From Bacillota bacterium (lineage in GTDB: Bacteria > Bacillota > Clostridia > Saccharofermentanales > DTU023), in the NCBI GenBank assembly GCA_029570375.1, contig JAKPXB010000043.1, positions 97,850 to 161,849 on the forward strand: 64,000 nucleotides of DNA, given 5' to 3'. Made by a program: the position numbers and the translations under genes. The notes below the pieces were generated by a model that was given only the letters and a program-made list of their open reading frames with translations, was not told the DNA's origin and ran no database searches. Shown here piece by piece: positions 9,301 through 16,849 of the stretch (its first letter is position 1; every line of letters begins with the position of its first letter).

Positions 9301-11552
9301 GCGCTTGCTACACCGTCCATGATCCTTTGACCGAGGATTTTCGCTTGATTCATCGCCTCGGACAATGTTGCATCGCTTGACAGGCTTCGAAGCACTGTAT
9401 TAACGACTGACAGGCTGTCCGTATCACTTGTTCCGACGGCCGATACACCGGCAATGATCCGGGCTCTGACCTCCGTGAGTTCCGCGATGCCATCCGCAAC
9501 TGCGGCCTCTTTATCGAGCTTAAAGAACTGCTCGAACATTGAAACGGCTGTGTCGGAATCCACCATCGTCCCTTCATAGGCCATGTCTGTCATCGCTTGA
9601 GCGATTGCGGACTGAGTCTCCATAGGGATGGCGGATGCCGCCTCTCCGATTTTGGCCTTGGCAAGCACGAGAGAGCGCTCCACGTGTTCTGCGATCTCCG
9701 TAGGCGATTGTGCCGCCGTTCTCATGGCGTTATCCTTTGCTGTGACCAGCGCATCTAAGGCTTCCGTATATTGTGCAATCGATGCCGCATAGGCTCTGCC
9801 CGCCGCTTCTCCTGCTCCTATATCTCCGAGCTCTGCTTGTTTCGCTGCATAGTTCGCCCGTGCGGTTTCGATGTGTGCATCAATCGTTTTAAGCGTGGCA
9901 CGAGCCTCTTTTAGCTTATTGATCGTTTTTTCGATTTCTTCAGCATTCTTGGCCTCGGCCTCTTCCATCTTTTGACGAGCGAGTTCCTTCTGAACGGCGA
10001 GCTGTTCTTTCATGTACTCAAGATTCGTGACGAGGAGTACACCTTCCCTGCTAACACCGTCAGCTCTGAGGCCATAGGACGATACGAGCTTTTCGGAGAT
10101 TTGATGCATCTCCGCCGTTTCTTCCTTCGTCCGGAAGGCGTTGTCCGAAAGCTCCGCATACCGATTAACGAGGGAATCGGCACCCAGTGCTTGCCGCGTC
10201 AGCTCAGCCGCTTCCTCATTCAGCTCACGGAGCTCATCCGCCGCCTTGGCACTTGCCCCCGCGATCGCAGCTATAACACCGACAACGGCTGAGATGCCGA
10301 GCGTGACCCAACCCCACGGCCCCGAAATGGCACCCTTTAGTGCGCCCAGTTGCACCGTAAGTTTGCTTAGCACCGGAGATGCCGCCACCATTTCGGCGAT
10401 CATCCCTTTGATATTGGAGCGAAACAGAATGAGCGCTGCACCGCCGATGGCCAGCGCCTTGCCAAAGTTCAAACCGAAGGTAATAAGGCTTTGGTTCTCT
10501 GTCGCGAAATTCGCCGCGCCTTGGACAAGCTCGTTCAAGATCGAGAGCATAGGCGACAGCCCAACGACATTGGCTTCTCCGATGGCCACCTTTAGCTTGC
10601 GCGTACTTGCTTCCAATGCCAGTTGTGAGCCGGTAAACTCGGCAGACAATTTTGCCGCATCGCCGACTTGGTGGCGCGTCTCTTCCATGATGCCGAGATA
10701 CTCGGCCTCGCGCTTCTGAGCGAGCGTCATGGCCTCAGTCGTGATGCCGCGTGCCTTGGCGTAGTCCTGCCACATCTTAGCGACGTTCTTTGTGACGCCC
10801 GCGTTATCGACCAAGATACTGTTTTCGTTTTTCAGTCCTTCTGTCGCCGTCATGACAGCGTCTGCAAGGGAATAACTCGCTTGTCGGCCGAACGCCGCCG
10901 CGTCTTTCAGGCGCAAGATGATGTCGATGGCCTCCTGTGCCTCAAACCCTCGCGATAAAAGGTTCTTGACGGCGGTGGATGCCTGCTCTAGCGGAATGAG
11001 CCCATCGGCGGTAAGATCTTGCACCGCCTTGTTGATTACGCCCATATCCTGACCGGTACCCTCGGCGATCGACCGAAGACCGACCATGGCATTTCTGTTG
11101 CCGGAATAGGCGCTCGTCGACTCTTGCAGTGCGGCGCTGAGTCCTTTGTAGCCCCGAATCAAGACACCAACGACGGCGACCGCCGCAAGCATCTGCGCCT
11201 GACTTTCTTGTCTCTGCTGGGCGGACTGTGCTTCAGCTCGCGCCGCTTCTTGTACAGCTTCCGTACGCTTTCGTTCAGAATCGACATAGCTCTTGAGGCT
11301 CGTTCGCGCTTCTTCCAAGCTTGCGATTTTCTGTTCAATGGCCGCCGCGTGCTCGCTGTCGGCCTTATTGGCCTGATCCAATTCTTTTTTGAGCGATTGC
11401 AGCGCCTTCTCAAGCTGTTTTTCGGTTCTTTCGGCCTTTTCATAGGTGGTGGCCATGTCGGTCGCCGCTTTTTCAGCGGCTTTGAAACCCTTGTCGATGC
11501 CATCAGCGATGGAACGGACGACAAACACCAAGCGATCTACTTCGTAATCCAT
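6378..11552 (-). CDS. Tail tape measure protein
   Basis: This 1724-aa protein is the longest gene in the window. There is a coiled-coil N-terminus, hydrophobic segments near residues 120-140, 365-380 and 405-430, and a long helical C-terminal half. From about residue 1010 to 1480 that half is built of roughly ten copies of a repeat of about 40-50 residues with core 'QYKxGTDARIELEKQLY' preceded by 'LTLxEQI'. Tape measures set tail length at about 0.15 nm per residue, which would give a tail near 260 nm if no processing occurs. It follows the tail chaperones and precedes Dit, the standard siphovirus order. Confidence 0.95.
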   Translation of the reverse strand: MDYEVDRLVFVVRSIADGIDKGFKAAEKAATDMATTYEKAERTEKQLEKALQSLKKELDQANKADSEHAAAIEQKIASLEEARTSLKSYVDSERKRTEAVQEAARAEAQSAQQRQESQAQMLAAVAVVGVLIRGYKGLSAALQESTSAYSGNRNAMVGLRSIAEGTGQDMGVINKAVQDLTADGLIPLEQASTAVKNLLSRGFEAQEAIDIILRLKDAAAFGRQASYSLADAVMTATEGLKNENSILVDNAGVTKNVAKMWQDYAKARGITTEAMTLAQKREAEYLGIMEETRHQVGDAAKLSAEFTGSQLALEASTRKLKVAIGEANVVGLSPMLSILNELVQGAANFATENQSLITFGLNFGKALAIGGAALILFRSNIKGMIAEMVAASPVLSKLTVQLGALKGAISGPWGWVTLGISAVVGVIAAIAGASAKAADELRELNEEAAELTRQALGADSLVNRYAELSDNAFRTKEETAEMHQISEKLVSSYGLRADGVSREGVLLVTNLEYMKEQLAVQKELARQKMEEAEAKNAEEIEKTINKLKEARATLKTIDAHIETARANYAAKQAELGDIGAGEAAGRAYAASIAQYTEALDALVTAKDNAMRTAAQSPTEIAEHVERSLVLAKAKIGEAASAIPMETQSAIAQAMTDMAYEGTMVDSDTAVSMFEQFFKLDKEAAVADGIAELTEVRARIIAGVSAVGTSDTDSLSVVNTVLRSLSSDATLSEAMNQAKILGQRIMDGVASASEKEDFDRITDGIRTSLADMQSNLVDGFKQAGLSSYVSAVEKAFAGLRNSASRTSAEIEGTTSAIRAQKTSVKEMIGAISGFSGSYESLKKEMQDLTDLQVAIDVLKEGNTASEDYGLALEYLADRYGVTAEQIAGNLDAYQQDADMKAIMIDLNYQLAIAEAEMAKATAQAMANAGTATQEQANKIIFALDGVLNKLRELDGASAGVNVDGDNQIVNVTRSYGRGGGGTPSWRKTPPRSRRGSGSRKASTREQSYKNEALERELELIERKRRLDQLTVDEEVAALLHVRAAYAKKAGERQEIDDKVYELRQQKRLSDLEHAKAMDRLSLAGEISAQRAIVKSFKAGTEARLEAERKLYELQKQQEQQLYDLAVYYDRLTTEEQIKETQRRMSQYKAGTEVRIELEKQLYDLQKKQRQQQYDMGVALDRLTLQDQITITAREIAQYKKGTDARMELEQRLHELKKQLAQSAFDRDVAMDRLTVAEQIKRLQQMANAYAQGTEARLALESQIYALEKQMKMSAYQDDVYYGRLTLELQAERIQEMIRQYKVGTDARIELEKQLYAVQQQIKERDQELERAKLEHAKAMNQLTLAEEITILEKKLSEHEAGTVEYMEVERQLYQARQEEVRRAYEIDVYYGRLTLEQQRERIRAMMDQYKEGTDARIELEKQLYAVQQQIKERDTQNLQKLADGVLAALRARYEAQRQAEEGHIRTSMDNWKEWSEAQREAIEEQIKALDELTKGEDRAEEERKRRRKIAALEQQLQYENDAYNRRKLSEQIKQEKDELAQWLKRNEREDAKEALRQQANEVDRRAQEEQKALEKQLEDLDKFYDERLKEYNLTAEAEQLIMSGNQKDIIKLIQSFAPAYDAVGKSLGERLYEGFASKAMDINVWFEAITRQIEGYRATMAEEASKVASNFLKRHGMPLPIVPPQDPGRPSKQLPTIVVNYYAEEETPAKMMRDLERMLDRLSRR

Positions 11553-11555
11553 TTT

Positions 11556-12166
11556 CTACCATTCCCCCGCATCTACTTCAGCAATATCATCTTTCTCGTC
11601 GTCAAGCCTATGCAACGCATTGTATTCATCCAAGACAACGAGGAATTCGTCATAGTAATAATCCTGTAATAATTCGCGCTTGCTAATGCCGATCGATTCG
11701 GCAATGGCTAACCAGCGCTGGAGCCAAGCGTCTGTGTCTGGAGTTGACCGGTTAGCATCGGTTTGATCTTTTTCCAGACGCGCCCGAAAAAATCAGACAA
11801 ATCATTCAGTTCCCACCACGCTTCCAGTACATCAAGGAGCTCTGAAGGTGAGAGTGAGAGCAGTACCTCTTTTCCGACATCAAGATAGAGGCTGGCAAGG
11901 TCAACAATGATCTCGGGAGCGTGAACCATGAGTTTTCCGAACAAGTCGAGCAAAAACTCTCTGTCCGCCGTTTTTGCGCGGTTGATAACGCTCTGAAGAT
12001 CCTCGTCGGGGTAACATTTCTCCATGATCGTTTTGGGCAGATTCTGGATATCCTCCATCGACGCAACGTACTTCCCGACGGGCACTTTTTTAATGGTGAT
12101 TCCGTGGACGTTTTTCTCTTTGGGTAACGTAAGGTCAACCGACTGCCTTCGATTTTTAAATAGCAT
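11556..12166 (-). CDS. Tail assembly chaperone, -1 frameshift product (gpGT-like)
   Basis: A -1 shift at TTTTTTC (11792-11786) joins the first 127 codons of the short chaperone to a 76-codon extension that stops at 11556, giving about 203 aa. The extension ('WLQRWLAIAESIGISKRELL', then 'DYYYDEFLVVLDEYN') is open in the -1 frame from just before the slip site to 4 nt before the tape-measure ATG. The ORF track does not show it because it has no start. In lambda and many siphoviruses such a minor fusion recruits tail-tube subunits to the tape measure. Position, frame and heptamer agree with that system. Confidence 0.85.
11708..12166 (-). CDS. Tail assembly chaperone, short form (gpG-like)
   Basis: This 152-aa protein has its preferred start at ATG 12166, with AAGGAGA 7 nt upstream; the ORF-track start at 12190 lacks a site. 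It is helical and acidic, with no enzymatic motif, and lies between major tail protein and tape measure, where the main chaperone of tail assembly is always found. The zero-frame product ends 'QTQTLGSSAG'. The longer fusion product shares its first 127 residues. Confidence 0.85.
   Translation of the reverse strand: MLFKNRRQSVDLTLPKEKNVHGITIKKVPVGKYVASMEDIQNLPKTIMEKCYPDEDLQSVINRAKTADREFLLDLFGKLMVHAPEIIVDLASLYLDVGKEVLLSLSPSELLDVLEAWWELNDLSDFFGRVWKKIKPMLTGQLQTQTLGSSAG
11786..11792 (-). promoter_or_regulatory. -1 ribosomal frameshift heptamer T TTT TTC
   Basis: The heptamer is in the correct zero-frame phase (X XXY YYZ with codons TTT TTC) and lies just downstream of the last -1-frame stop (TGA) before the long open extension. 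Confidence 0.85.
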
Positions 12167-12243
12167 GAACTGTCTCCTTGTAGCGAACATTGGATGACGG
12201 CTGCCTCAGAAATGAGACAGCCGCCAGAGAGTGTTGTTTATCC

Positions 12244-12822
12244 TTACGTGCCGGCAGGCGGCGTGACAGGAAGCGGCTCAATCCCTTGAATCCAAGTGAA
12301 ACCGTCGTTGTACTCGACGTCCTTGATTTCCCGATACGTTCCGTCAATTTTGCGATGGTAAACCCTAAATGTCAGGACATACGGCGCAATCTCGTTGCCC
12401 TCTCCCTTCGTCGCGTGGTCGACCTTGACGTTCATCAGTTTCGCGACCGGGTGACGGAAGAGGCGATAACCGCCTTTGTATAGCGCCGCATAGGCGAGAG
12501 CGTATTCCGGTGCCTCGTCGAGATTGCGCGCCGAATAGATGCCGTCCGGCTCGGCGTACAGCCCGCCCGTGAGCTTGGCTTCCGTATCAAGTGCTAGCTC
12601 GGCAACCGTGATGGTTATGTCCGAGTACTTGTAATCCGTGCCTGAATCGTACACGCCGTCATCGGCATAAATGGTATACTCGTCCGTTTGATCGTCTCTC
12701 GTGAGCTGTTGAGCAGCCGGAAGTCGCAAGATCTCTCCTACGGAGTAACCGTCTTCAGTGTTTGTGACAACGGGGAACAAGTTAATTTCCCTCAAGCCTT
12801 TTAGTGCTTTTTTCTTGATCAT
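12244..12822 (-). CDS. Major tail (tube) protein
   Basis: This 192-aa protein resembles phi13-type major tail proteins. It has a basic start ('MIKKKALKGLREINLFPV'), an acidic middle with 'YTIYADDGVYDSG', the conserved-looking 'KLTGGLYAEPDGIYSA' segment, and a hydrophobic end ('GFTWIQGIEPLPVTPP'). AAAGGAAA precedes the ATG. It lies between the head-tail joining genes and the tail chaperones. The product would polymerise into the tail tube. Confidence 0.88.
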   Translation of the reverse strand: MIKKKALKGLREINLFPVVTNTEDGYSVGEILRLPAAQQLTRDDQTDEYTIYADDGVYDSGTDYKYSDITITVAELALDTEAKLTGGLYAEPDGIYSARNLDEAPEYALAYAALYKGGYRLFRHPVAKLMNVKVDHATKGEGNEIAPYVLTFRVYHRKIDGTYREIKDVEYNDGFTWIQGIEPLPVTPPAGT

Positions 12823-12840
12823 TTTATTTCCTTTCTGCTT

Positions 12841-13218
12841 TTATAAGCCGTCCGGTCCCCAGATGGAGACCTCAAAATAGTAAGTTGTACGCCCTTTATC
12901 GTCATGCCCGAACGAACGCGGACGTTTCCGGGGCGTGCAGTGACACCATCGTTCTTGTGTCAGATTGATTAATTGTTCTTCGGAGCCGGAGTCGAGCATG
13001 TGCGAAAGCTCTGTGGCTATCCGATAGGCGTCAGGGGCACTCTCATGCCTCACTTGGATCTGAGTCAAGCGTGTCAGCGTTCCGTCCTTCGACGGGAGGT
13101 TTCCATACACGAACACCGCGATCACGTGATCAGGAGACGCAGGCAGGAACTCACAAAAAACAGGGCCGTAGCCCTGTCCTTCGATGAAGCTTTTGATGTC
13201 ATCAAAAAAGTTTGCCAT
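12841..13218 (-). CDS. Minor capsid / tail terminator-type joining protein
   Basis: This 125-aa protein lies one gene before the major tail protein. The listed start is a GTG two codons upstream; ATG 13218 with AGGTG just before it is preferred. The pattern 'FFDDIKSFIEGQGYGPVFCEF' followed by beta-rich sequence and 'YYFEVSIWGPDGL' resembles the Minor_capsid_3/tail-terminator family of Gram-positive phages. A role in closing the tail tube at the head is inferred from gene order. Confidence 0.72.
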   Translation of the reverse strand: MANFFDDIKSFIEGQGYGPVFCEFLPASPDHVIAVFVYGNLPSKDGTLTRLTQIQVRHESAPDAYRIATELSHMLDSGSEEQLINLTQERWCHCTPRKRPRSFGHDDKGRTTYYFEVSIWGPDGL

Positions 13219-13225
13219 GCTCACC

Positions 13226-13729
13226 TCATTTCACGTTTCGTACTGCGTTTTTCATCTCTTCCGCGATTCGCTTCTTCCATGTGGGGCGATCTTCATCCAC
13301 CGCCGATTCCAAAAACTTCGATTCGCCGCCTTTCGGGTGATTAAACTCCGTGTGCTCGTGCTGCACGATGGCATAGGCGTTCACATCACCCTCACGCCCG
13401 GACCCGCCGCCTTCGACGGAATACCCGATCTCAAACTCGACCTCGGTCGCGTCCGGTGTCGGATCAAACGTCGTTATTTCCGACACGCTACCGTCTTTGT
13501 TGCCGCGCATGTAGCGGACGCCATTGACGCTCACATGTCCGGATTCACGAAGCGAACCCTCTTCGACGGGTGCGCGAGGCACTGACTTTTCGAGCGTGTC
13601 GGCGAGGCATCCGTAGATGGCGTTCGTGGATGATGTGAGCATCTCTTTTTCGAGCACTTTAAATTTTTGCTTCATGCTTGACATGAACTTTTTGTAATCC
13701 GCGCTCGTTTTAATCGCCCATTGCCCCAT
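13226..13729 (-). CDS. HK97 gp10-like head-tail joining protein
   Basis: This is a 167-aa protein. The ATG at 13729 lies 1 nt after the TAG of the upstream gene and is preferred to the TTG at 13738. The helical N-terminus is followed by 'SVPRAPVEEGSLRESG', the hallmark-like motif of gp10/HK97 tail-component proteins, then 'YAIVQHEH...GGESKFLESAV', another common gp10 element. It takes part in the connector between portal and tail. Confidence 0.8.
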   Translation of the reverse strand: MGQWAIKTSADYKKFMSSMKQKFKVLEKEMLTSSTNAIYGCLADTLEKSVPRAPVEEGSLRESGHVSVNGVRYMRGNKDGSVSEITTFDPTPDATEVEFEIGYSVEGGGSGREGDVNAYAIVQHEHTEFNHPKGGESKFLESAVDEDRPTWKKRIAEEMKNAVRNVK

Positions 13730-13730
13730 G

Positions 13731-14042
13731 CTAGACAAACACCACCCTTCTGTGTTCCTGACCGGAAAACGTCTGCGGCTTACTCACATCAATCGCAAGG
13801 AACACTCGCCCGTCGAGGATCAACTTGTCGCCGATCTCAACCGGAGCAAGCGTCGTGATCTGTGCAGAGCTTGTGACTTCCTCACCGTCCTTATTTCGGA
13901 CGAGACGGTTTCGATAACTCACTCTGCACTTGATGTTTGCTGCCGGTGCGTAATCCGGATCGCCGTAGTGGTCGATCCCGGTCCTTTTGTGCCAAGCAAT
14001 CGATTGATTAAGCGCCATCGCGACAAGATCATTCGCTAACAT
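13731..14042 (-). CDS. Head-tail stopper-like minor capsid protein
   Basis: This 103-aa beta-rich protein resembles Minor_capsid_1 / head closure proteins ('IKCRVSYRNRLVRNKDGEEV', then 'IGDKLILDGRVFLAIDVS'). It overlaps the upstream connector gene by 14 nt and abuts the gp10-like gene downstream. The order connector, stopper, gp10-like, terminator, tail tube matches other siphoviruses, so a head-closure role is likely. Confidence 0.75.
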   Translation of the reverse strand: MLANDLVAMALNQSIAWHKRTGIDHYGDPDYAPAANIKCRVSYRNRLVRNKDGEEVTSSAQITTLAPVEIGDKLILDGRVFLAIDVSKPQTFSGQEHRRVVFV

Positions 14043-14499
14043 AGACCGGCCCGCCTTTCAGTAGATAGGGAGCAATCAGGGAATACGCGTCCTCCGTGAG
14101 GCCGTGCCGAGATCGAGCAGCCGCCATAGATGCCGAGTCAAACCCGACACTAAAGTCTGCGATGCTGTAATTTGACACGCCCGCGCCCTGAAGAGCATTC
14201 AAAGAGGCACCCTCGCCTCCGGAAGAAAGCCTTGATGCAACCTGTAAAGACAGGGCCACTTTCAGCGCTTCCGGTATGCCGACGTCCGTGCCGTCAATCA
14301 CGCGAGGGAACGCCTCTTTTTGGGTCGGATCACTTTTACGTCCTCGGTAAGAGAGCCGCTCAAAAGCGAGCTGAGCGCCCATGATGGCCGCCATTTTATC
14401 GTCCACAGCCAACGCGTCAAATGCGGACGCGGCGACCGTTCCACGGAAAGTCCGAATGTTCGTTGCCGCTTCGTCGGCAGTCACGTAGCATGTGATCAT
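14029..14499 (-). CDS. Head-tail connector (adaptor) protein
   Basis: This 156-aa, mostly helical protein lies directly after the capsid cluster. It has 'MAAIMGAQLAFERLSYRGRK' and a Gly/Ser-rich loop before 'NYSIADFSVGFD', like the adaptor (gp6/gp15-type) proteins that bind below the portal. It overlaps the stopper gene by 14 nt, showing translational coupling. Confidence 0.7.
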   Translation of the reverse strand: MITCYVTADEAATNIRTFRGTVAASAFDALAVDDKMAAIMGAQLAFERLSYRGRKSDPTQKEAFPRVIDGTDVGIPEALKVALSLQVASRLSSGGEGASLNALQGAGVSNYSIADFSVGFDSASMAAARSRHGLTEDAYSLIAPYLLKGGPVYVSE

Positions 14500-14508
14500 G
14501 GCCTTGCC

Positions 14509-14718
14509 TCATTTCTTCGCCTTGGCTTTTGCTTTAGGCTTTGCTTGAACTTTTGGTTTAGCTTCCGTGTTCTTAACAGACGGACCCTCGGCAATGACCG
14601 AGATTCCCGCCCCCGCTTCTCGCAGTCGCTCGACGACTTCGAGCGGCGCCTCAAATTCAGTATCCGGTGGGACGATTTTCCCCGCGATTTTCACAGGTCG
14701 AAAAGCTTTTACAATCAT
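14509..14718 (-). CDS. Small phage protein with lysine/alanine-rich tail
   Basis: This 69-aa protein has a beta-rich first half ('MIVKAFRPVKIAGKIVPPDT') and a highly basic C-terminus made of Ala-Lys-Pro steps. It overlaps the preceding small gene by 4 nt (ATGA). Its opening and spacing resemble the 55-aa neighbour, so the two may be related halves or paralogues. Function unknown; the basic tail could touch DNA in the head. Confidence 0.65.
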   Translation of the reverse strand: MIVKAFRPVKIAGKIVPPDTEFEAPLEVVERLREAGAGISVIAEGPSVKNTEAKPKVQAKPKAKAKAKK

Positions 14719-14882
14719 TTCGTTTTCGCTCCTTTTTTAGCAGCTGTTTTCGCCGCTTCCGCCGCAATGCCCAAGTTCACCCAGCGCTTTGCCGTACGTT
14801 CGTCGACGGAAAGAGACGCTCCCTTTGAGAGCGTCCCGTATTCCGTGTGATATGTATCGGTGAGCAGTTTAACCTTGACCAT
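14715..14882 (-). CDS. Small capsid-linked phage protein
   Basis: This is a 55-aa protein. The ORF track extends it into the capsid gene in another frame; the ATG at 14882, after the capsid stop, is preferred ('MVKVKLLTDTYHTEYGTLSKG'). It ends with a basic 'AAKKGAKTK' tail and overlaps the next gene by 4 nt. It resembles the short proteins that often follow the major capsid gene in Firmicute phages. Function unknown. Confidence 0.65.
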   Translation of the reverse strand: MVKVKLLTDTYHTEYGTLSKGASLSVDERTAKRWVNLGIAAEAAKTAAKKGAKTK

Positions 14883-14898
14883 AGGATTGTCCTGTCGT

Positions 14899-15849
14899 TT
14901 AAGGCACTGACGGCGCTGCGGGCTCAAGCACAGCGAAGGGGTAGCGATTGGCATCATCCTTCCCCGAAAGCGGGCGAATGGGATTCGCGATCTGCCACCC
15001 GAGGCGCATGACCACACGCAAGGCGACCGCATCCTGTTGCGCCAAGTTGAGGAGGACTTTACCCGTCGCATCAGTGATAACAGCCTGATCGAGGATCTTG
15101 TACGTCAAATCCTGACGGATCGCATAGACCGCCTGACTCCAATCTCCGCCGATCATGAGTGCTTTTGTCGCGTCCCAGCTTCCGTTCTTAATGAACTCGA
15201 GCGGTTGTCCGTACAGTGTGGACGGTGTACCGGCCGTCAGCGAGGGCTGGAATAAGAGCGCGTTGGTGTTGTCGCGCAATCCGCGAAGTTTTGATTTAAC
15301 GGATACATCACCCGCAAAACCGTTCACGTCAAGCCCTTGCGCTTCAATCAGCGCCATAAGCGCATCAACGTCCGCCGCAATGTCAACGCCCGTCCCCAAC
15401 ACGGTTTTCTTGAGCTTCGCGACGGCATCGGTGACAATGCCCGTCGGCCACGTTTCAGGCTTATTGACGTTGAAAAAGATCGCACCGTCGATGACCTGCC
15501 CGAACGCTTGGGCGATGAGCGGACGGATCTCGCCGAAAATGTCATACTGCGAATCGTCCAGCACAGCTTCAGGGATAGGAACGATCACGGCAATCTCTTC
15601 CGCCACAATGTTCTTCTTTTCCCATGCGGCCGTCGATGTCGGTTTAAGCCCCGTATCGCCATTGACGAAACCCGCCATAGGCGTCTGTGACAAAACGGGC
15701 ATGACACGTGTTTTTGTGCTCATGTTAGGGAGCCTGCGCATGAGCTTCAAGGCCGCCGATTGTTCGGGGATATCCTTAATGATTTCCCGAGAAATTTCCG
15801 GCTGAATTAATGCTTCAGCCTGTGTTCTTGTAAGGTGTACATCTGCCAT
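14899..15849 (-). CDS. Major capsid protein (HK97 fold)
   Basis: This 316-aa protein has the usual course of a shorter HK97-like capsid subunit. There is an N-terminal arm, then 'MRRLPNMSTKTRVMPVLSQ', the central 'KKNIVAEEIAVIVPIPEAVL' spine strand and a 'WSQAVYAIRQDLTYKI' P-domain segment near residue 230. It ends with a Pro/Ala tail. GAAAGGAAA precedes the ATG. It follows a scaffold gene and no separate protease gene is seen, so it fits scaffold-dependent assembly. Confidence 0.93.
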   Translation of the reverse strand: MADVHLTRTQAEALIQPEISREIIKDIPEQSAALKLMRRLPNMSTKTRVMPVLSQTPMAGFVNGDTGLKPTSTAAWEKKNIVAEEIAVIVPIPEAVLDDSQYDIFGEIRPLIAQAFGQVIDGAIFFNVNKPETWPTGIVTDAVAKLKKTVLGTGVDIAADVDALMALIEAQGLDVNGFAGDVSVKSKLRGLRDNTNALLFQPSLTAGTPSTLYGQPLEFIKNGSWDATKALMIGGDWSQAVYAIRQDLTYKILDQAVITDATGKVLLNLAQQDAVALRVVMRLGWQIANPIRPLSGKDDANRYPFAVLEPAAPSVP

Positions 15850-15852
15850 TTT

Positions 15853-16425
15853 TTAATTTCCTTTCTTTCCGCGGATAATGTCGTTCATCCACGAATTTAC
15901 CCCGCCCGTCGCAATCGGTTTGTTTTCTTGCGGTACAACGATGGCGGGTTGCTTTGATGTTTCTTGAGCGGTATTCGATGCGAGGGAAGGGTATGCCTGC
16001 AACACATCACGAATAGCCTGATCCATCGTGACCGTGTCCGAGAGACGAGCTGTCGCCAAGGTGACAACGTCATCGGTTGCTTCCGCCTTAACGCCCAGTT
16101 TTAAAGCGGCAACTTGCGCCTGTAAGCGTCTGTTCTCCGCTTCCTGTTGAGCGATGCGCTGCCTTGTCTCTTCGTCGAGCTTGCTGTCCGCTTCCTTTTT
16201 CTGTTCCGCTTGCCACGCCTTGAAAGCCTTCCATTCCTTTTCAGGTGGCAATTTGGCTTTCTGGATGTTGATCAAGTTATCCACATCCGCCTGCGTGTAC
16301 GTTTTTTCTTCTTTCTCCGACGCCTTCGACGCTTCATCAGCTTGTGGCGTTTGCGCTTTTTCCTCAGATGCCGTCTCATCAACGTGCATCTCGGTTTGTT
16401 TTACCGTTGCATTTTCTTGAGGCAT
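15853..16425 (-). CDS. Capsid scaffolding protein (DUF4355-like)
   Basis: This is a 190-aa, very acidic and helical protein. It has an N-terminal Glu/Ala/Gln-rich segment, 'YTQADVDNLINIQKAK' at about 43-58, a coiled coil at about 75-110 and a C-terminal 'NSWMNDIIRGKKG'. The last element resembles the capsid-binding helix of phage scaffolds. It lies immediately before the major capsid gene with a strong AAGGAGG site. Confidence 0.85.
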   Translation of the reverse strand: MPQENATVKQTEMHVDETASEEKAQTPQADEASKASEKEEKTYTQADVDNLINIQKAKLPPEKEWKAFKAWQAEQKKEADSKLDEETRQRIAQQEAENRRLQAQVAALKLGVKAEATDDVVTLATARLSDTVTMDQAIRDVLQAYPSLASNTAQETSKQPAIVVPQENKPIATGGVNSWMNDIIRGKKGN

Positions 16426-16448
16426 ATCGTTGCCCTCCTTCCGGTCTC

Positions 16449-16561
16449 ATCGACCACGTGTCGCCTCATCGGCCGTTTTGGTGCTCGTACGAGCTGGTGG
16501 AGATGACGGGTCCCGCCCCCGTGTTCCGGATGCTGCACTTCGGCTTTAACATCCGGTCGAT
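16449..16561 (-). ncRNA. Candidate structured RNA, part 1 of the pre-scaffold gap
   Basis: ATCGACC (16449-16455) pairs with GGTCGAT (16555-16561). It encloses CCGGATG/CATCCGG, ACGGG/CCCGT and the palindrome GCTCGTACGAGC. The outer stem and first hairpin share two bases, so one of them must shorten. No coding frame explains the stretch. Strand is taken from the surrounding operon. Confidence 0.4.
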
Positions 16562-16575
16562 ACTCATCTCATCCC

Positions 16576-16663
16576 CATCTAACGCCGAGCCGATGCGGCA
16601 ATGCCTTTTGTATCAGAAAGCCTTCTCGTCGTGTGTGCAATGGCAAAGGCTCGACGTTAGATG
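16576..16663 (-). ncRNA. Long inverted repeat, part 2 of the pre-scaffold gap
   Basis: CATCTAACGCCGAGCC (16576-16591) matches the inverse of 16648-16663 at 15 of 16 positions. A competing hairpin AAAGGCTC/GAGCCTTT (16645-16652 and 16663-16670) reuses the right arm, so two folds exclude each other. Confidence 0.45.
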
Positions 16664-16719
16664 AGCCTTTTAACGACGTGTTCAGGTCGTTTGGGTCTTG
16701 CCCAAGAAGGAGCCCCGTT

Positions 16720-16761
16720 GCCGTTTGTCGGAGTCGAACCGACCTTACCCGGTAAAACGGC
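16720..16761 (-). ncRNA. tRNA-like minihelix (acceptor stem plus T-arm only)
   Basis: On the minus strand, GCCGTTT pairs with AAACGGC (7 bp). Inside is a perfect T-arm, GTCGG-TTCGACT-CCGAC, with a canonical T-loop. The D and anticodon arms are replaced by 11 nt (TACCGGGTAAG). Discriminator A follows, but no CCA. This is a real structural match, not a full tRNA; the function is unknown. Confidence 0.6.
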
Positions 16762-16765
16762 ATAT

Positions 16766-16789
16766 AAAAAGCCACCCTCGCGAGCGGCT
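16766..16789 (-). terminator. Terminator upstream of the minihelix
   Basis: On the minus strand, AGCCGCTC-GCGA-GGGTGGCT is followed by TTTTT. It would end transcripts coming from the MuF/YjcQ region before the structured gap. Confidence 0.65.
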
Positions 16790-16849
16790 CACGTCCTCTC
16801 TGGGGCACTTCGTCGAGAGGTGCGAGAGGTCCTGTCCCATGTAAATTGT

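Noticed and set aside
15155-15805. 216-aa plus-strand ORF opposite the capsid gene
   Set aside because: Shadow of a well-supported capsid gene; composition typical of antisense reading.
16569-16808. 79-aa minus-strand ORF over the structured gap
   Set aside because: It would run through the terminator, minihelix and inverted repeat, and shows no domain or ribosome site.
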